Assembly (NCBI RefSeq): GCF_910592395.1
Contig: NC_088308.1
Coordinates: 16,075,501 to 16,139,500, forward strand
Direction: 5' to 3'
Length of the DNA stretch: 64,000 bases
Source: Lineus longissimus
Lineage: Eukaryota; Nemertea; Pilidiophora; Heteronemertea; Lineidae
Shown: in pieces, positions 11,481 through 23,605 of the stretch
Layout: every line of letters starts with the position of its first letter
How positions within the stretch are numbered: the stretch's first letter is position 1
Translations under genes and position numbers: made by a program
The notes under the pieces: generated by a model
What the model was told of the DNA's origin: nothing
Databases searched by the model: none
Seen by the model: the letters and a program-made list of their open reading frames with translations, nothing else

Positions 11481-11959
11481 CTCCATATTTAGCAAGGGTA
11501 TTTGTTATTGTAAACAGGGGAACAAAATAAGCGATTGACCCCTTGCATTCTGATGTCTAAAAATAACACAGTCCTATCCTCAGCTGGAGGGATGTTGGAA
11601 TTTTGTTGCGCAGTTCATCAAATAAGGCCAGTCATGGCCAGGAGCCGGGGTATGTTAACGACACTGTTTGGTGAAAGGTCCAAATATGATAGTGATGCAT
11701 GCAGCAGAAAACCTTTCTAGGTATATTGAAAATTTACCATAACTGTCTTCCTGCACCAGCGGTGAGAAAATAAAATGCTGTTCAGCTTGGACCTCTGGCC
11801 AAAAACTAAGAGGGGGTTCCGGCCTCTTTCATTTCAGAATTTCTCCAAACTTGACCATGACAGGCCAACTCATCCCCAGAGAGAATTTAATTGTTTCAAC
11901 GTTTGTTCAATCCATCCTAATCATGTTGCACAAATGATATCAGTGTTATTAGCTGTTAA

Positions 11960-12223
11960 CCCTTTCGCTGCGGAAGTCACTTTTTGGCCAATCTGAGCAG
12001 AGGATAAGTCAGCCAAACAGTGGTTCTTTGTACAATCTGAACAGGCAAATAATCAAAGTATGTTGTCATCTATAATATTTGAATCAAGCTGATGTTTTCT
12101 TGTGTGCAAATAGCATGTGTCCTGAGGCACCTAAGTGCATGACGTACAATGCATGTCACCTGCATGCGATGATGCCGTGTTATAAACGTCATCATGCTAT
12201 CGACTTCATCCGTAGCAAAAGGG
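11960..12223. mobile_element. TTAA-flanked piggyBac-like MITE (CCCTTTCGCTGCGG family, copy 1)
   Basis: Left end TTAA|CCCTTTCGCTGCGG, right end CCGTAGCAAAAGGG|TTAA. The duplicated TTAA and CCC-start inverted repeats fit piggyBac-type transposition. The interior has CGTCATCATG and GCATGTCACC words shared with the copy at 48283-48536. Confidence 0.8.
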
Positions 12224-12478
12224 TTAACTGGAAAACTGTTTGACAGCTACTAGTTTTAAAAGCTTCCTGCATTGAAGTAGTTCCGAACTCGGTCAATTCA
12301 AGGTCCGATAGTTTTCAATCTTGAAAAAACTATTACAGTGCTTTCATCTCCTCAAGTTCACTTGGAGATGCCAAAAGTACTTGATGCAGCTATTGAATAT
12401 ACCTGACATAGAAATATTATCATTCTAATGAAATATGATGCAAAATGATACTTTCATCTAGGTTCTGGCCAGATGAAA

Positions 12479-12590
12479 TCTGCAGTTGTATATTTCACCC
12501 CAATGTTTTCCAACACCTGGGACCTTGGGACCTATTCTAGCCAAAGCTCCCAAAGACCATGGGGACAATTGACACCAAAAGGATTACAAT
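12479..12590 (-). repeat. SINE-like body fragment (family S2), inverted copy
   Basis: Roughly 112 bp here is the near-perfect reverse complement of 14190-14302, sharing GGGACCTTGGGACCTATTCT and CAAAGCTCCCAAAGACC. The copies are 1.6 kb apart in opposite orientation. The simplest reading is a second, truncated insertion of the SINE-like unit at 14090-14385. Confidence 0.7.
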
Positions 12591-14089
12591 GATAGTGTCA
12601 ACACAGACAGCAAAATGTCTAACTTGTTGTTTGTAATGTATGTTTGATCTGTTCACACTCACATATCTGTGATAGAAGAATTTCCCATGGTTACCATGGC
12701 AAAATAATCAGCATAGATGGCCATGGGCATGTCACTACCATGGGGGTAGCCTACCAGATTAAACACGGAATATCAAGCTAACACATGAGGGTCACAGATA
12801 CTATTCTAATAGGTCCCATTACCCTAGGGGGTTGAAACACCCCACATCATATCACCAGGTCACAGAAAAACATGTTTTTCGTGAAAGGTCAAAAGTGTTG
12901 TTTGGAATCTTTCACAAAGCCAGGTAGGCCTATGCCCTTAGAAAAGGAAAGCTAAAAGTATTTTTTTCACGACAGCCAAAATGTGACTATCATTTGACAC
13001 AACATGGCATAGGGCCAGCCATATACCCCAAGACTCTAAGACTGGTTCTGGTTCTGAAAGTTCAATTCAGGCATGATATTATGTGCACATGCGATGTCTT
13101 TCAACATGTTCAATTTAAACACACGGTTGCTGTCAACAAGTTGCCCCATGGCCAACCGGCCTAACATCAGTGAAACTAGAATCCACCACAGTCACTGGTT
13201 ATATAGGTTATTCAACTGTTAACACACACAAAATTTGCACCCTGCAGTGTATTAGTTGTCCCCGACAGCCAAAAAGTGTCTGGCCTAGTTAAGTTGTCCT
13301 TTTGATGCCTGCCATATGATCGTTAACTTACTTCTCCATAAAAAACCCATCTATTGACACAAATTGTTTGAGCTGGTACAGTGTCTGTCTGCTTTAGTCA
13401 AGCAGACCAAACAAAGCAGCTTTATCTCATTTTTTTGCGACTCCCACTCTAAACATATACACACTATTGCTCTGAAAGGTCCATCATCATGCATTTGGGA
13501 ATTCTATTGATGTGAATAGTCCATTCATTTAGAAATTCTATTCATATGAATGATAAATACAAAGAACATTGTGGCCGATCTGGCTTTGAAGTGTGATCAG
13601 ATTATCATATACCCATCTACACAGAGGATGAGACAAACAAAGTAGGGGCCTTTAAAATAAGCTTCATCAGGAATGATAGTGAAACTTTCCATCATTTTCA
13701 AATACTCGAAAAGGAAGTCGCACTTCCACTTTCAAAGCTGAAATGAACCGGTTGTCATATATTCCACCAACATGAACAGCATACCAGGACATAACCAATC
13801 CGTAATTAACATCCTTGATAAAACAATCAGAACATTTGGACATCCTCCTTTCATTATGAGCGATTTGCCAAATATTTCATTATCAGAAGTGATTAATTAA
13901 TAGGACATCCACCTGTGCATCACTGGTCCAAAATCAACAGATGAGAACATCCTCCATGTGGTAGGAACAACATTGGCCTGCCTGATTGGGCCCCTATTTC
14001 CCCAGGAAGAGTCACTCAAAGCTGCCAACATATATTCTCATCATCACAAAATTACTAAACCTATTCATATATAGTTAAGATAATGTACT

Positions 14090-14385
14090 GATTTGGATGG
14101 CCTAGTGGTGAAGGCATCTACATGGGTTTGAGGCCCAAATGCAGCTTGTTCAGAAGTCGCCAGTTGGTCACTAGGCACCTGGCATTATAGATTGTAATCT
14201 TGTTTGTGTCAATTGTCCCCAAGGTCTTTGGGAGCTTTGGCTAGAATAGGTCCCAAGGTCCCAAGTGTTGGAAAACATTGGGTGAAATATGCAACTGCAG
14301 ACAAAGGAGTTTGGAGGGTGTCTCCTGTGCCAAATTAAGACCAATCCGTTCATTAGGAGTGACACTATAAAAAACTTGATTTTTT
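14090..14385 (+). mobile_element. SINE-like element with tRNA-like head (family S2)
   Basis: The head contains TGGCCTAGTGGTGAAGGC (14098-14115), which matches an RNA polymerase III A box as found in tRNAs. A candidate B box (TGTTCAGAAGTC, near 14147) lies at normal tRNA spacing but is weak. The body 14190-14302 is repeated at 12479-12590. A T/A-rich tail ends near 14385. No B box is convincing, so this may be a decayed copy. Confidence 0.5.
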
Positions 14386-16170
14386 CATTATTACTGTGTA
14401 CTCCATTTCAGGCCAATTACTGAGACAAACCAAACAGGCCTTGCTTTGATAGCCTCTCAGTCCTTTGGCAAGCAATTTCACTACCAAACTTTATTGCAGT
14501 TGCATGCCAAGAAGAAAACCCTAAACCCTTGTTAAAATAGCGGCAATGAACACAAGATTGATAGAGATCCTATGATTACATCAGCCATGGAATATAAAAT
14601 TACTCACCAACAGCTAACATTTTCTCAGTAAGATTACTGACGTATACTAGCAAGATCAATCATTGATGAAAATGTTACGTAAGCAGACCATTAGCAGCGC
14701 AAGGAAAAAGATACATAGACGATACATGTCAGCCAAGATATCAAAGGAAATATCAGAAAACATACAGCATGGCTATCATTGCTATCACTGGTATGTTTGT
14801 CAAACGAAGAATCTGATTCAATTGAGCTGGCAGTTACTTGTTTGAAAGAGGCAGCTAAAACATCCTGCTAACCTGTTAGCAATGTTCGTCAGACCTACAC
14901 ACGCACTTCTGGGATAAGATGAAAATTTCAAACAGATGACCAATCGGCAAGCTAAAACATACATGTATGAAATGATATAAAATGGATTGAAAATAAAGCC
15001 TTTTCAATTCCTAAATATCACCATGATTCAGTCGCCTTGGTATTTTGATATTCCTGATGGGGGTTTGAGTAGACTGGTAATTTATCATCTTGATTCTTAT
15101 CTCAGACATTGAGAGCCTTCAATGTATAAAACTAATCACACTGCAAGATTCAAGATATTTTTTCTTTGAAATATGTTATGGAAAACCCACACCACAAAAT
15201 TCATGCCCAGGGCTCACTCAGTGCAGTATCACCAGCAACTGAAAGTAATCCCCACACTCATGACTTTCTTGCCCCAAGCCAAGCAGTCACTATTTGCTTT
15301 GACCACGCCAGTCAGTGAAATCCACTTACATATATATGACATAGTCCAGCTGGGAGTTCCTTGGTCATACAGATTGCGTTGCCAATATTTCATTAATGTT
15401 GAAGTGGGGAGATATAGCATTATATGAATTAAAAGGTTACTTATGATTTAATTTTGCCAACTACTTGCAGACGCAATTTGAATTTGTGACTTTAGAAATC
15501 TTTGTATATCAAGATGCTTTGCCCACTGATGGTTGCAAATTGCTAAAGAACACAGTTTGCACCATCGCCCAGAAAACACATGTCCTTGAAATCACTCGGT
15601 GAAACAATGTTTGATGACTGGTTTAGTTCTTGCATGAATTTAACAGTTAATAGCCACTATCTGTCACCAAAGGTTGTGCAGAAGGTCCTTTAAGTGACTT
15701 ACAGTTAGGCACACTGTATATGGCACCTCCCAAATGTCCACAACAAAAAAGCTCACCACCTATTAAGACTAGGTCTGATCTTTTAAACTTGTATATATAT
15801 AATCTTGAAGCTTCATGGGTTAAAACTCCCACAATTCTGATGTGCTCATACCACACTAGATCAATTTATAGCAGTCCTGTCGATTCTCCTGGCAGTCGAT
15901 TCCAGAGGGAAATGCAGAGGAGGTGGCTGGCATTCAGAACTCCTACCTTTTTGAAGAAATTGTTGAAACTGACTGTGAGTTTTGGGAAATTGAGCTTAAA
16001 AGCCGCCAGGGTGCCCCTTCACTTTCAAGGGCAACCTCCCTTTCTCAGTCTCCTGAATGCATCCTTGCTTGGGACATGAAGGAATGCATTTGGTACTAGT
16101 CTTGCTCTTTTCAATGAGGAAACGTGAGTTTGCCTTGTCCAAGGGATATGCCAGCATCGGAAATGGTTAA

Positions 16171-16485
16171 AGCGAACTGGAACCGCCGAGCGATTTATTC
16201 AACTTTTCGACTTTCACCGCCCGAGAAAGTCGAGTTCAGATTTGTAGCTCCGCCCCCAGTGCCCGAGCATGCGCAGTTTAATTTGTTATTATTGAGAATC
16301 ATGTGAGAATCACGTGAGTCATGCGATCTTTCATTCATGAATTTTCGTAGTAAATTCCATAGTAGTGACGTCACTGAATGATTGACAGCTAGGCGCCATG
16401 TTTCATTCATGCCTCGTTCTGATCACCCGATACGCGGGAAATGAAAACGAGGTCATACGAACTGGCTTGGCGGTTCCAGTTCGCT
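16171..16485. mobile_element. TTAA-flanked MITE with promoter-type motifs (family T, copy 1)
   Basis: Ends are TTAA|AGCGAACTGGAACCGCC and GGCGGTTCCAGTTCGCT|TTAA. Inside are CTCCGCCCCC (GC box), GCATGCGCAG (NRF1-like), CACGTGAGTCA (E-box overlapping an AP-1-type TGAGTCA) and GTGACGTCAC (perfect CRE). It is non-coding and 315 bp long. Copy 2 is at 17425-17759. Confidence 0.85.
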
Positions 16486-17424
16486 TTAATTGATTTGTTT
16501 CCACTGTAATGAAACACCTTTCTTTGTTTGTCATCGCCTAGTTGAACTTTGGAGGGTCAAGAGAAAGCTACTTGACCTTGGTGAATGGATACAAGATGTC
16601 TTGATGGGGCGTCCCCAGGTCAACATGGATATAGTCGCTTGGATATGCCCACTAATTGATCTGTTGTCAACATGTCTAGCGTGGGTCTAATTAAAGTGTT
16701 GACCCATCTCTGAGGGTCACTTGAAGTGGAGAAGTACACCATGTGCCAAAAGCTTGTTTGGTCCAGTTGAGCATTTGATAAGATCTGATATAATATAACA
16801 TACTGGTCCATCCATAGACTTTTCAACCTTTCAGTCTGAACAAGGAATGAGGACGGCCTTTTTTGCGAAGTTTGAAGTGGGGACTGTGATCTTTACTGGG
16901 GAGTTAACATTGATAAGCCATCCTTGTTTTGAAACCGCCCTAAAAACTGGGAAGAAATCTTGCTCAAAATGATATCGAATCCATCTTATAATTGCAGGAA
17001 ATGAAAGTACACAAACATTGGAACATAATATCATACCAAGCCAGATTCAGATACTTCAACCATGTAAAACCCTTCTTTATACATCTTGATCCAACATCAA
17101 AGATAGAGTCCAGGAAGAGAAGGGCCATGAAGGGCATGATGATCCTTCAGATGGTAATGGGTTTATCAGGATCATGAGTGTATATATTGTCTCAAGAACA
17201 AGATCAAGAGGATAACTTATAAAGATGCAATGGGTTTTACCTGGTCAAGTAGCCATTAGATCAGTTGAGGGGTAGGCTAAATCACCCCATTTGCACTAAA
17301 CTCACCCAGTTGAGGGGCAGGCTATTATAATGAGTCAATTACACTAATATTATAAAATGGTTTGGTACATATATGTACAAATTATTAATTGACCGAGTAA
17401 ATTTCCAAGTTTTATGTATTTTAA

Positions 17425-17759
17425 AGGGAACTGGAACCGCCGAGCGATTTATTCAACTTTTTGACTTTCACCGCCCGAGAAAGTCAAACTTCCAACTTGC
17501 TATTCGAGTTCAGATTTGTAGCTCCGCCCCCAATGCCCGAGCATGCGCAGTTCAATTTGTTATTATTGAGAATCATGTGAGAATCACGTGAGTCATGCGA
17601 TCTTTCATTCAAGAGTTTTCGTAGTAAATTCCATAGTAGTGACGTCACTCAATGATTGACAGCTAGGCGCCATGTTTCATTCATGCCTCGTTCTGATCAT
17701 CCGATACGCGGGAAATGAAAACGAGGTCATACGAACTGGCTTGGCGGTTTCAGTTCCCT
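17425..17759. mobile_element. TTAA-flanked MITE with promoter-type motifs (family T, copy 2)
   Basis: Ends are TTAA|AGGGAACTGGAACCGCC and GGCGGTTTCAGTTCCCT|TTAA. The body is nearly identical to 16171-16485, with the same GC box, NRF1-like, E-box/AP-1 and CRE motifs. It has about 20 bp more after AGAAAGTC (AACTTCCAACTTGCTATT). Same orientation as copy 1, 0.9 kb away. Confidence 0.85.
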
Positions 17760-18852
17760 TTAAGGCTATACATGCAGTACGCATTTCATTCAATCAACCT
17801 TTTTTTTCACATGACCAGCAAAGAAGATGGTGGTAGGCCTGTCGTTCACTGGTATTTGTCAGCAGTATTTTGCACCAGGTCGGCAACTATTACCCTATAC
17901 CCATTGCACACAGGCCACGTGCTTCAAGGATTTTTGAACTAAACTCATGAAATTATTCAAGAGGATTTAATCATGAAGTTAAGTATGGTCACAAGTCCAC
18001 CCTGGGGCAAATATTATGAAAGGACCAAGACAAGGGCAATAATACCAAGTACACATAAGTAGGGGCACCTGGGACCAAGTAAAACGAATTAAGACATTGT
18101 TTTGTTTTTGTTCAAATGCTTCAGGAATTCAACTGTACATCTCTCAGGTCAACACTGTGAGTAAATAGGATTCCAGTGGTAAGCCTATGAAGTACCTCCT
18201 TCTCTGTGTTGAAAGGGTACCCCTAGGAATGTGTTTTGTCCCTGGTAACCATACCATAACAAGCCAAGGAAATCAAGATAATTGTCCAAATGTCACAGTG
18301 ACAGAGCTAATTCCATGACTAGTTTCCAGTCATCTTGTAAATCTGTTAGATTATTCATTGTTCCAATCATGGGCTATATATTTACATGCACTTTCCAAGC
18401 CATTATATCGTTTAAAACTTGCTGTTTAATGCACTTACACAGGTCTTATTTCCATATAACTATTGTAACAGGTTGACTCCGTACGCCGTCATTTTTGAGA
18501 AAAAAAAGGGTGAAATAAATATATTTCAAGGATCAGCAGGTACGCATCTGACCTGGCACAAACGATTCCCATGTGATCTAAAATGCAACCTTGCCAAATT
18601 TTTGCTGTGTTGTCATTCGGGTTCATACTTGGGTCAAATAAGATGAAATTACGGGACTACAAAAAAATCAACATAATCACATAAACAAAATTTAATTGAG
18701 ACCCCCAATTTCCCTTATATAACATTTGTGAACAGTGACATAGGCCAATGTGTCCCTATCTTTAACCTACATTTCCAAAAACAAAATGACTCCATGCCAA
18801 TTGTCTTGGGCCTGTGAGACCGGCAAACAATGTTATATCTTCGGAAACTAAC

Positions 18853-18966
18853 CTTCTTGTGACCGTGGAGTTTAGTTTTGGACATAGACGGAAATATACG
18901 AGAATGCTTGAACGACAGGAGTGACTTTGTCGGAAGGAAGGAATGTTGTTTCATACTTCCCAACAT
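18853..18966 (-). CDS. Weaker candidate alternative first coding exon
   Basis: The minus strand reads an ATG at 18966, then 38 codons (beginning MLGSMKQHSFLPTKS, ending SKTKLHGHKK), then donor AAGAAG|GTTAGT. An in-frame TGA lies four codons before the ATG. The peptide is basic and Ser-rich with no hydrophobic segment; I do not recognise it. It exits in phase 0, like the exon at 10759-10842, so it too could only join 3726-3834 among known exons. The ATG context is poor (C at -3, T at +4) and no promoter element is convincing. Confidence 0.25.
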
Positions 18967-19454
18967 AAGAGATGTTCAGCCCTCCACTCTATGGAGGAAT
19001 TTCCCCCTATAAATTTGTGGTTGATGTACTCGGCCCCATCACAGAAGTAAAGAGTGGTCAATCGGTAGATTGGCAATGATACAAGGAACTTTCACCTCCT
19101 CTGATCATCGAACATGTTCAGATACGGCCTGCAATACAGTCAGTCATCAACACCAGCCTATTGCAGCCAGTCTCCTGCGCTGCTTATTCTGATGACATGG
19201 GGCAGCAAATGAAAACATTATTCTTCCCAGCCCATGTTACACCAACAAGCCTGTCACCAAGGTGCGATAATTAACTTGTTATATGGTGTTTTGAGGATAA
19301 ATAACACAGTGTTATTGAATCGCTGATCACTCCTCCAGGCAAGGCTTTTTTGTTTTTATGATGGACTGTGATTGCAAGAAGAAGGAAGCGAGCAGGTTAT
19401 GTTGAATAGATAGGCCCTACAGTTATATTTCTCTCTGTTGCCTATCCACCGACT

Positions 19455-19695
19455 AAAGGGGATTTCGGAACACCAATGTTTCGGCCAAATTTTTACATTT
19501 TCTTGGTTGGTGAAAATGAACCCTCTCATTTCCTGATTAAAAGTCGGTGCAGATCAGTAACCGAGACTTGGCCTTATGACCATATGTGAACGATAGGGCC
19601 TGCAAAAGGGTTCCATTCAGAGACTTGATGATGCATCAATGGCTTTGATACTATAAACTGAGGCGCGGGAAGGGCATTGTATTGCTCCTACGAAG
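19455..19695. repeat. Dispersed repeat (family U, copy 1)
   Basis: It shares with 58945-59190 the ordered words GGTGAAAATGAACC, CAGATCAGT, GGGCCTGCAAAAGGGTTCCA versus a diverged counterpart, GGGAAGGGCATTGTAT and a GCTTTAA end. The latter copy contains TTTCTCGGGCGGTGAAA, which is the reverse complement of a segment of family T (16171-16485), so U and T look related. Confidence 0.6.
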
Positions 19696-20660
19696 TTTGC
19701 TTTAACCAGCTCTCAGCATTGCAGAACTTCTGTGATGAGGTAGAAAAAGACAATCATAACTCCATTGGGGGAAATTCCTCCACAGCAGGGATGGTTGAAC
19801 ATCTCTTATGCATGGGAGTAAGATACGCCATCTCTTCCTTCGGACAAAGTCACTCTCGTCCTACACAAGCTGGTGCCCCTTTCCATATATGTCTGCATGA
19901 ACTATACTCCAAGGTTGCAAGATGGATAGTTTACAAGTTATGGTGATTCTCGGTCACACATCCACTGAAGTGCTCTCGATGTTGTTTAACATTTGTGATG
20001 GGACCAAGTACGTTAATCACAATTCCTCCACAGATGGATCAAGTGGCCATCTCAGATACCTGGGAGTACGATACACAATTGATGGAAGAATATTGCCAAA
20101 TGATTTGCATTATTCTTTCAATGAAATGTGCCAAAGTAGTTGGACTTCATCATCATCATCATCTATAGATCAATCAATTACAATGTAGCCTAACTAACGG
20201 CAAGATCAATGTTATGAACTTCAGGCCTGACAGATATCTAGTACGCATTTTGTTGGCCTCCCCATTTCAAACCACATCACAATGTGATTCAATCAAGTAC
20301 CATTAGAAATCTCTCTGTGTATATGACATTCATGAATGGCAGCCATACATCATCTCACCCAAACAACGCTGCATACCCAATATTGGTATTATCCCTGAAC
20401 AGGGTTGAATCTAAAAATGACAGATCCAGCAGTCGGGTAATTATACCAAGGGATCCTTCATCAAATATGTGTGACAAATGTGATATTAATGACCCACATC
20501 AAATCAGCGATCAAGCTCTCGCAATCGTGGAGCATAGACTGATACGTTGGCTGCCTTATCGACCATGTTAGGCTTGTTATGGTAACCCAATGTGATTCAA
20601 CCCTTTCATACAGAAAAAGTGTCGCTTTTTCCCAAGTGACAAAATGTATCTATTGATTTC

Positions 20661-21510
20661 ATTTTTAGCTCACGCCTGGGGAGCTTATACGATACTGTGG
20701 TGTCCGTCGGCGTATGTTAGCGGAGCACGTTTCGTCACCGCTAGGGCTAGATGGCTAAAACTTGGTGTGATGGTAGCTTTGGGTGATATGCCCGGACGTA
20801 TTTTTCGTTATTGCAATATGACCTACTTTCTGGCCTCCAGGTGGCCATCTTGGAAATTGTTTTTTGCCTTTTTTAAGCTTATGGTTGTACGTAGAGTGAC
20901 AACATTTTTATAGTGGGTATACCTAATAAGGTCTAATGACATATCACCCGGGTTTTTGATTTGACCTACTTTTCAAGGTCACAGAGGTCAAAGTTCACTA
21001 AATCACCGATAGGTGGCACATTTCGTTTCTATTTGAGCTAGAAGGTTCTAAACTTGTGAGGACATGTATCTAGGGACCATCTATTCTATCCCAAAAATTT
21101 GTCCCGGTCTGACTTCAAATATGGCCATCTTGACAATTAAACAAAGTCGGATTGCAACCAAATATCATGTGATTGTATATCTATGTACTCTCTACAACAT
21201 CCCTGATTTTCAGTCAAATCCATCGCCAATCTTGAAAATTAAACAAAGTCCTATTACTCCGAAACTGATGATCGAATTGCAACCAAACTTCATGTGATTA
21301 TGTATCTATGTACTCTTATCAATATCCCTAATTTTCAGTCAAATCCCATGACAAATACGGCCGCCATGCAGACCGCCATCTTGAAAATCCAACAAAGTCC
21401 TATTACTCTTTAACTGTTGAACAGATGTCAACCAATTTCCATGTGACATGTACATTCTTCAATAACCCTGAAATTCATTCAACTTTATAACCAAAATGCT
21501 ATACTTAAAT
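20661..21510 (-). repeat. Dispersed AGCTCACC-hairpin repeat (family H), reverse copy
   Basis: It starts ATTTTTAGCTCACGCCTGGG and runs into GTGTCCGTCGGCG, the reverse complement of the right end of 46805-47934. It contains GACCTACTTTTCAAGGTCAC followed by AGAGGTCAAAGTTCA, a cluster of AGGTCA half-sites. The distal part repeats the phrase AACAAAGTCCTATTACTC. No coding frame. Confidence 0.75.
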
Positions 21511-22978
21511 GGTACCGGTAATTTTCTTTTGTGCCATAGAGCCGAGAAGAATGATATTATTCAATGGAATCAAATGTGGTGAAACTAGCCAGAAACTGTT
21601 CTCCCCATATCCACTGCAAATGGCATGCACTACATTACCCGAGGTGAGCACATGGTTCCTGGGCCATTTCATTTGTTTTATGATGAATATTGGCTAGACA
21701 GGCAGGTGAAAGTTGATCTAGTTCAATAATGGGTGTACTATTGCCACAGCTTTGGCAGATAATGATCCTCCACAACCACATCATCATGGGGACCGGGAGC
21801 AGTTACGTCAACTGACTCTTCAGCATGGTTTTATTCCTTTGAGATGGAAGCTTGTCCAACAAGCCAAGTTGGAAATCATCTGGCTCCCTTTGAAACTTTT
21901 CCACAAAATGTGCTGTCTAGTATGGCCACTTGGCTGTGTTGAATGTCAGTTTAACCAGTACGCTCTGCCTTCAGTCAGGTTTTATTCCAGAGTTTCTGTC
22001 TCCTAGTCTAGTTGCCAAAGCCCGGCTGATAAAGACTAATTGGTGAGACTTTGGTGTTCTCTCTCCTAGACTGGTTGCCACCAGGGCAAATGACAGGGGC
22101 GGATCCAGGATTATGAGAAAGGGAGGGGCGCTGAACACCCCTAGAGCACCGTTTTTAAGCATTTCTCTCACTAAAAAAACCTCTTTTTTTCAATTCAGTT
22201 GAGATCAAGACCAATCCGGTGATACGCTTGACATTAACCAAGTCACCATTTAGCGAGAAAAATGGCAGTGTAAACAAATTGTGTAGTGGGTTGGCCTGTG
22301 CATCGTATCATATCATTTCGTCGCGTCATGCAGTATTCAGAGGATACTCAGGCAAGACTGAATTGTACTTCGATTTCTATCGGCTCATACTATATGTTTT
22401 ATTGGACAGTGCTATGAATTTTTTCGGGTTGGGTGCTTGTTTCTCTTGGACTGTACCACAAAAATTCATTGCACAGTAAGCGCACAGTATGATACGGTCC
22501 TCGGATCGTCGTCGGTTCCTCCTCGGACCGTACAGCTCAAAAACGATACTCAGTTCTGGTACTAGCTGTGCCTATGCCTACTGCACTTTAAAGAGAAAGT
22601 TTACCAACTCTCCATAAAACTCCACATCTATATCGACAATGACCTTCCATATTGCTGATAGCACCAATTATTACAAATTTTCCTCCAATTTTGATACATT
22701 TAGATCCAAATCTATTGGGAACGATTCATGTTTAAGTGCACTCATTAGTTGACTTTATGTGTCACTAATTGAGAGGCATTTTGATATTTTTTAGCCTAAT
22801 TGGTGACAATGATAACTCTATCTGTCAGACAGTACAGAGGGATGCCCTGGAATGTTGTGTATCAGCCCTTCCAACTTTATACCAAGCAGCCTGCCCTGGA
22901 TAGTGCTGTTTGAGCCCTTGGAGAATGGCTGCCTCACAAGGAAAATGGCCGAAAGTCACATCCAAATTGTAATAGGTT

Positions 22979-23262
22979 GAGAACAGCAACTTATCACAGA
23001 TCCTTTCACTCTGAAGAAAGAGGACAAACTTTGTGTACAATTTGATCCTTATATGTATAAGAATTTGTGATAAGTCACTGGTCTCAACCACCCTTTCATC
23101 AAACATCGAGTGTCTTCATTCAGGTAGAGAACAGCAACTTATCACCAATCCTTACACTCTGAAGAAAGAGGACAATTTGATCCTTATCTGTACAAGGATT
23201 CGTGATAAGTCACTGGTCTCAACAACCCTTTTATCAAACATGAGTGTCTTCATTCAGAGTAT
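22979..23262. repeat. Tandem duplication, about 140-bp unit
   Basis: GAGAACAGCAACTTATCAC through GAGTGTCTTCATTCAG occurs twice head to tail, with the second unit lacking about 12 bp (near ACTTTGTGTACA). A diverged third piece, GGATCCTTGATAAGTCACTG followed by CCTTTGATGAA, is at 5852-5895. It is therefore a dispersed family, locally duplicated. Confidence 0.8.
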
Positions 23263-23510
23263 ATGAATTAGTACATGTATAATGTGTAGATGCTATTAAG
23301 CCAGTTTTGGCACATCTGTTTCACATACAATTGACATAAGTGCCCTTCAACAGGCTAAATAGAGTCTTCAGCATTTTGTTCACAAAAATTGGTTCATTTG
23401 TGTATTAGCAATACCAAAAATATACTTTTTTGGGCGATTCTGTATCTGAAACAAAGATATGAACAGACTCCTGAAATGCAGTTGAATAAAAGAGATGAAA
23501 TTCTCCTTAC

Positions 23511-23605
23511 CTGTATAAAATCCCCTTCTCGGAAACTGATGGCATCTGGATCATTCGAATTGGAGTAATCCTGAATTGCTTGGGCAGGTTGGGCGAAACT
23601 GGCTT
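23511..23605 (-). CDS. caskin: Caskin exon: N-terminal half of the SH3 domain
   Basis: This exon encodes EASFAQPAQAIQDYSNSNDP followed by DAISFREGDFIQ. The AIQDY segment corresponds to the ALYDY motif of SH3 domains, with Gln replacing the first Tyr. SFREGDFI is the strand with the conserved E-G-D turn. Vertebrate caskins have ALKDF and LNVRAGDVI here, also departing from ALYDY. Acceptor TTTGTATTTTTACAG lies just above 23605. It enters in phase 1, continuing the AAA G end of 27014-27122. Donor ATACAG|GTAAGG gives phase 0 into 3726-3834. Confidence 0.95.

Larger units (their letters stand above)
3835..23510 (-). other. caskin: Very large caskin intron splitting the SH3 domain (19,676 bp)
   Basis: This intron separates the two halves of the SH3 domain. 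It holds the MITEs, SINE-like copies, minisatellite and dispersed repeats listed separately, plus two candidate 5' exons (10759-10842 and 18853-18966). Stretches 7900-10700, 12600-14090, 14390-16160 and 21520-22970 contain no feature I could support beyond short chance open frames. Confidence 0.8.

Noticed and set aside
14098-14170. Functional tRNA gene
   Set aside because: A-box-like sequence is present but no acceptor stem pairing or convincing B box; better explained as a SINE head.
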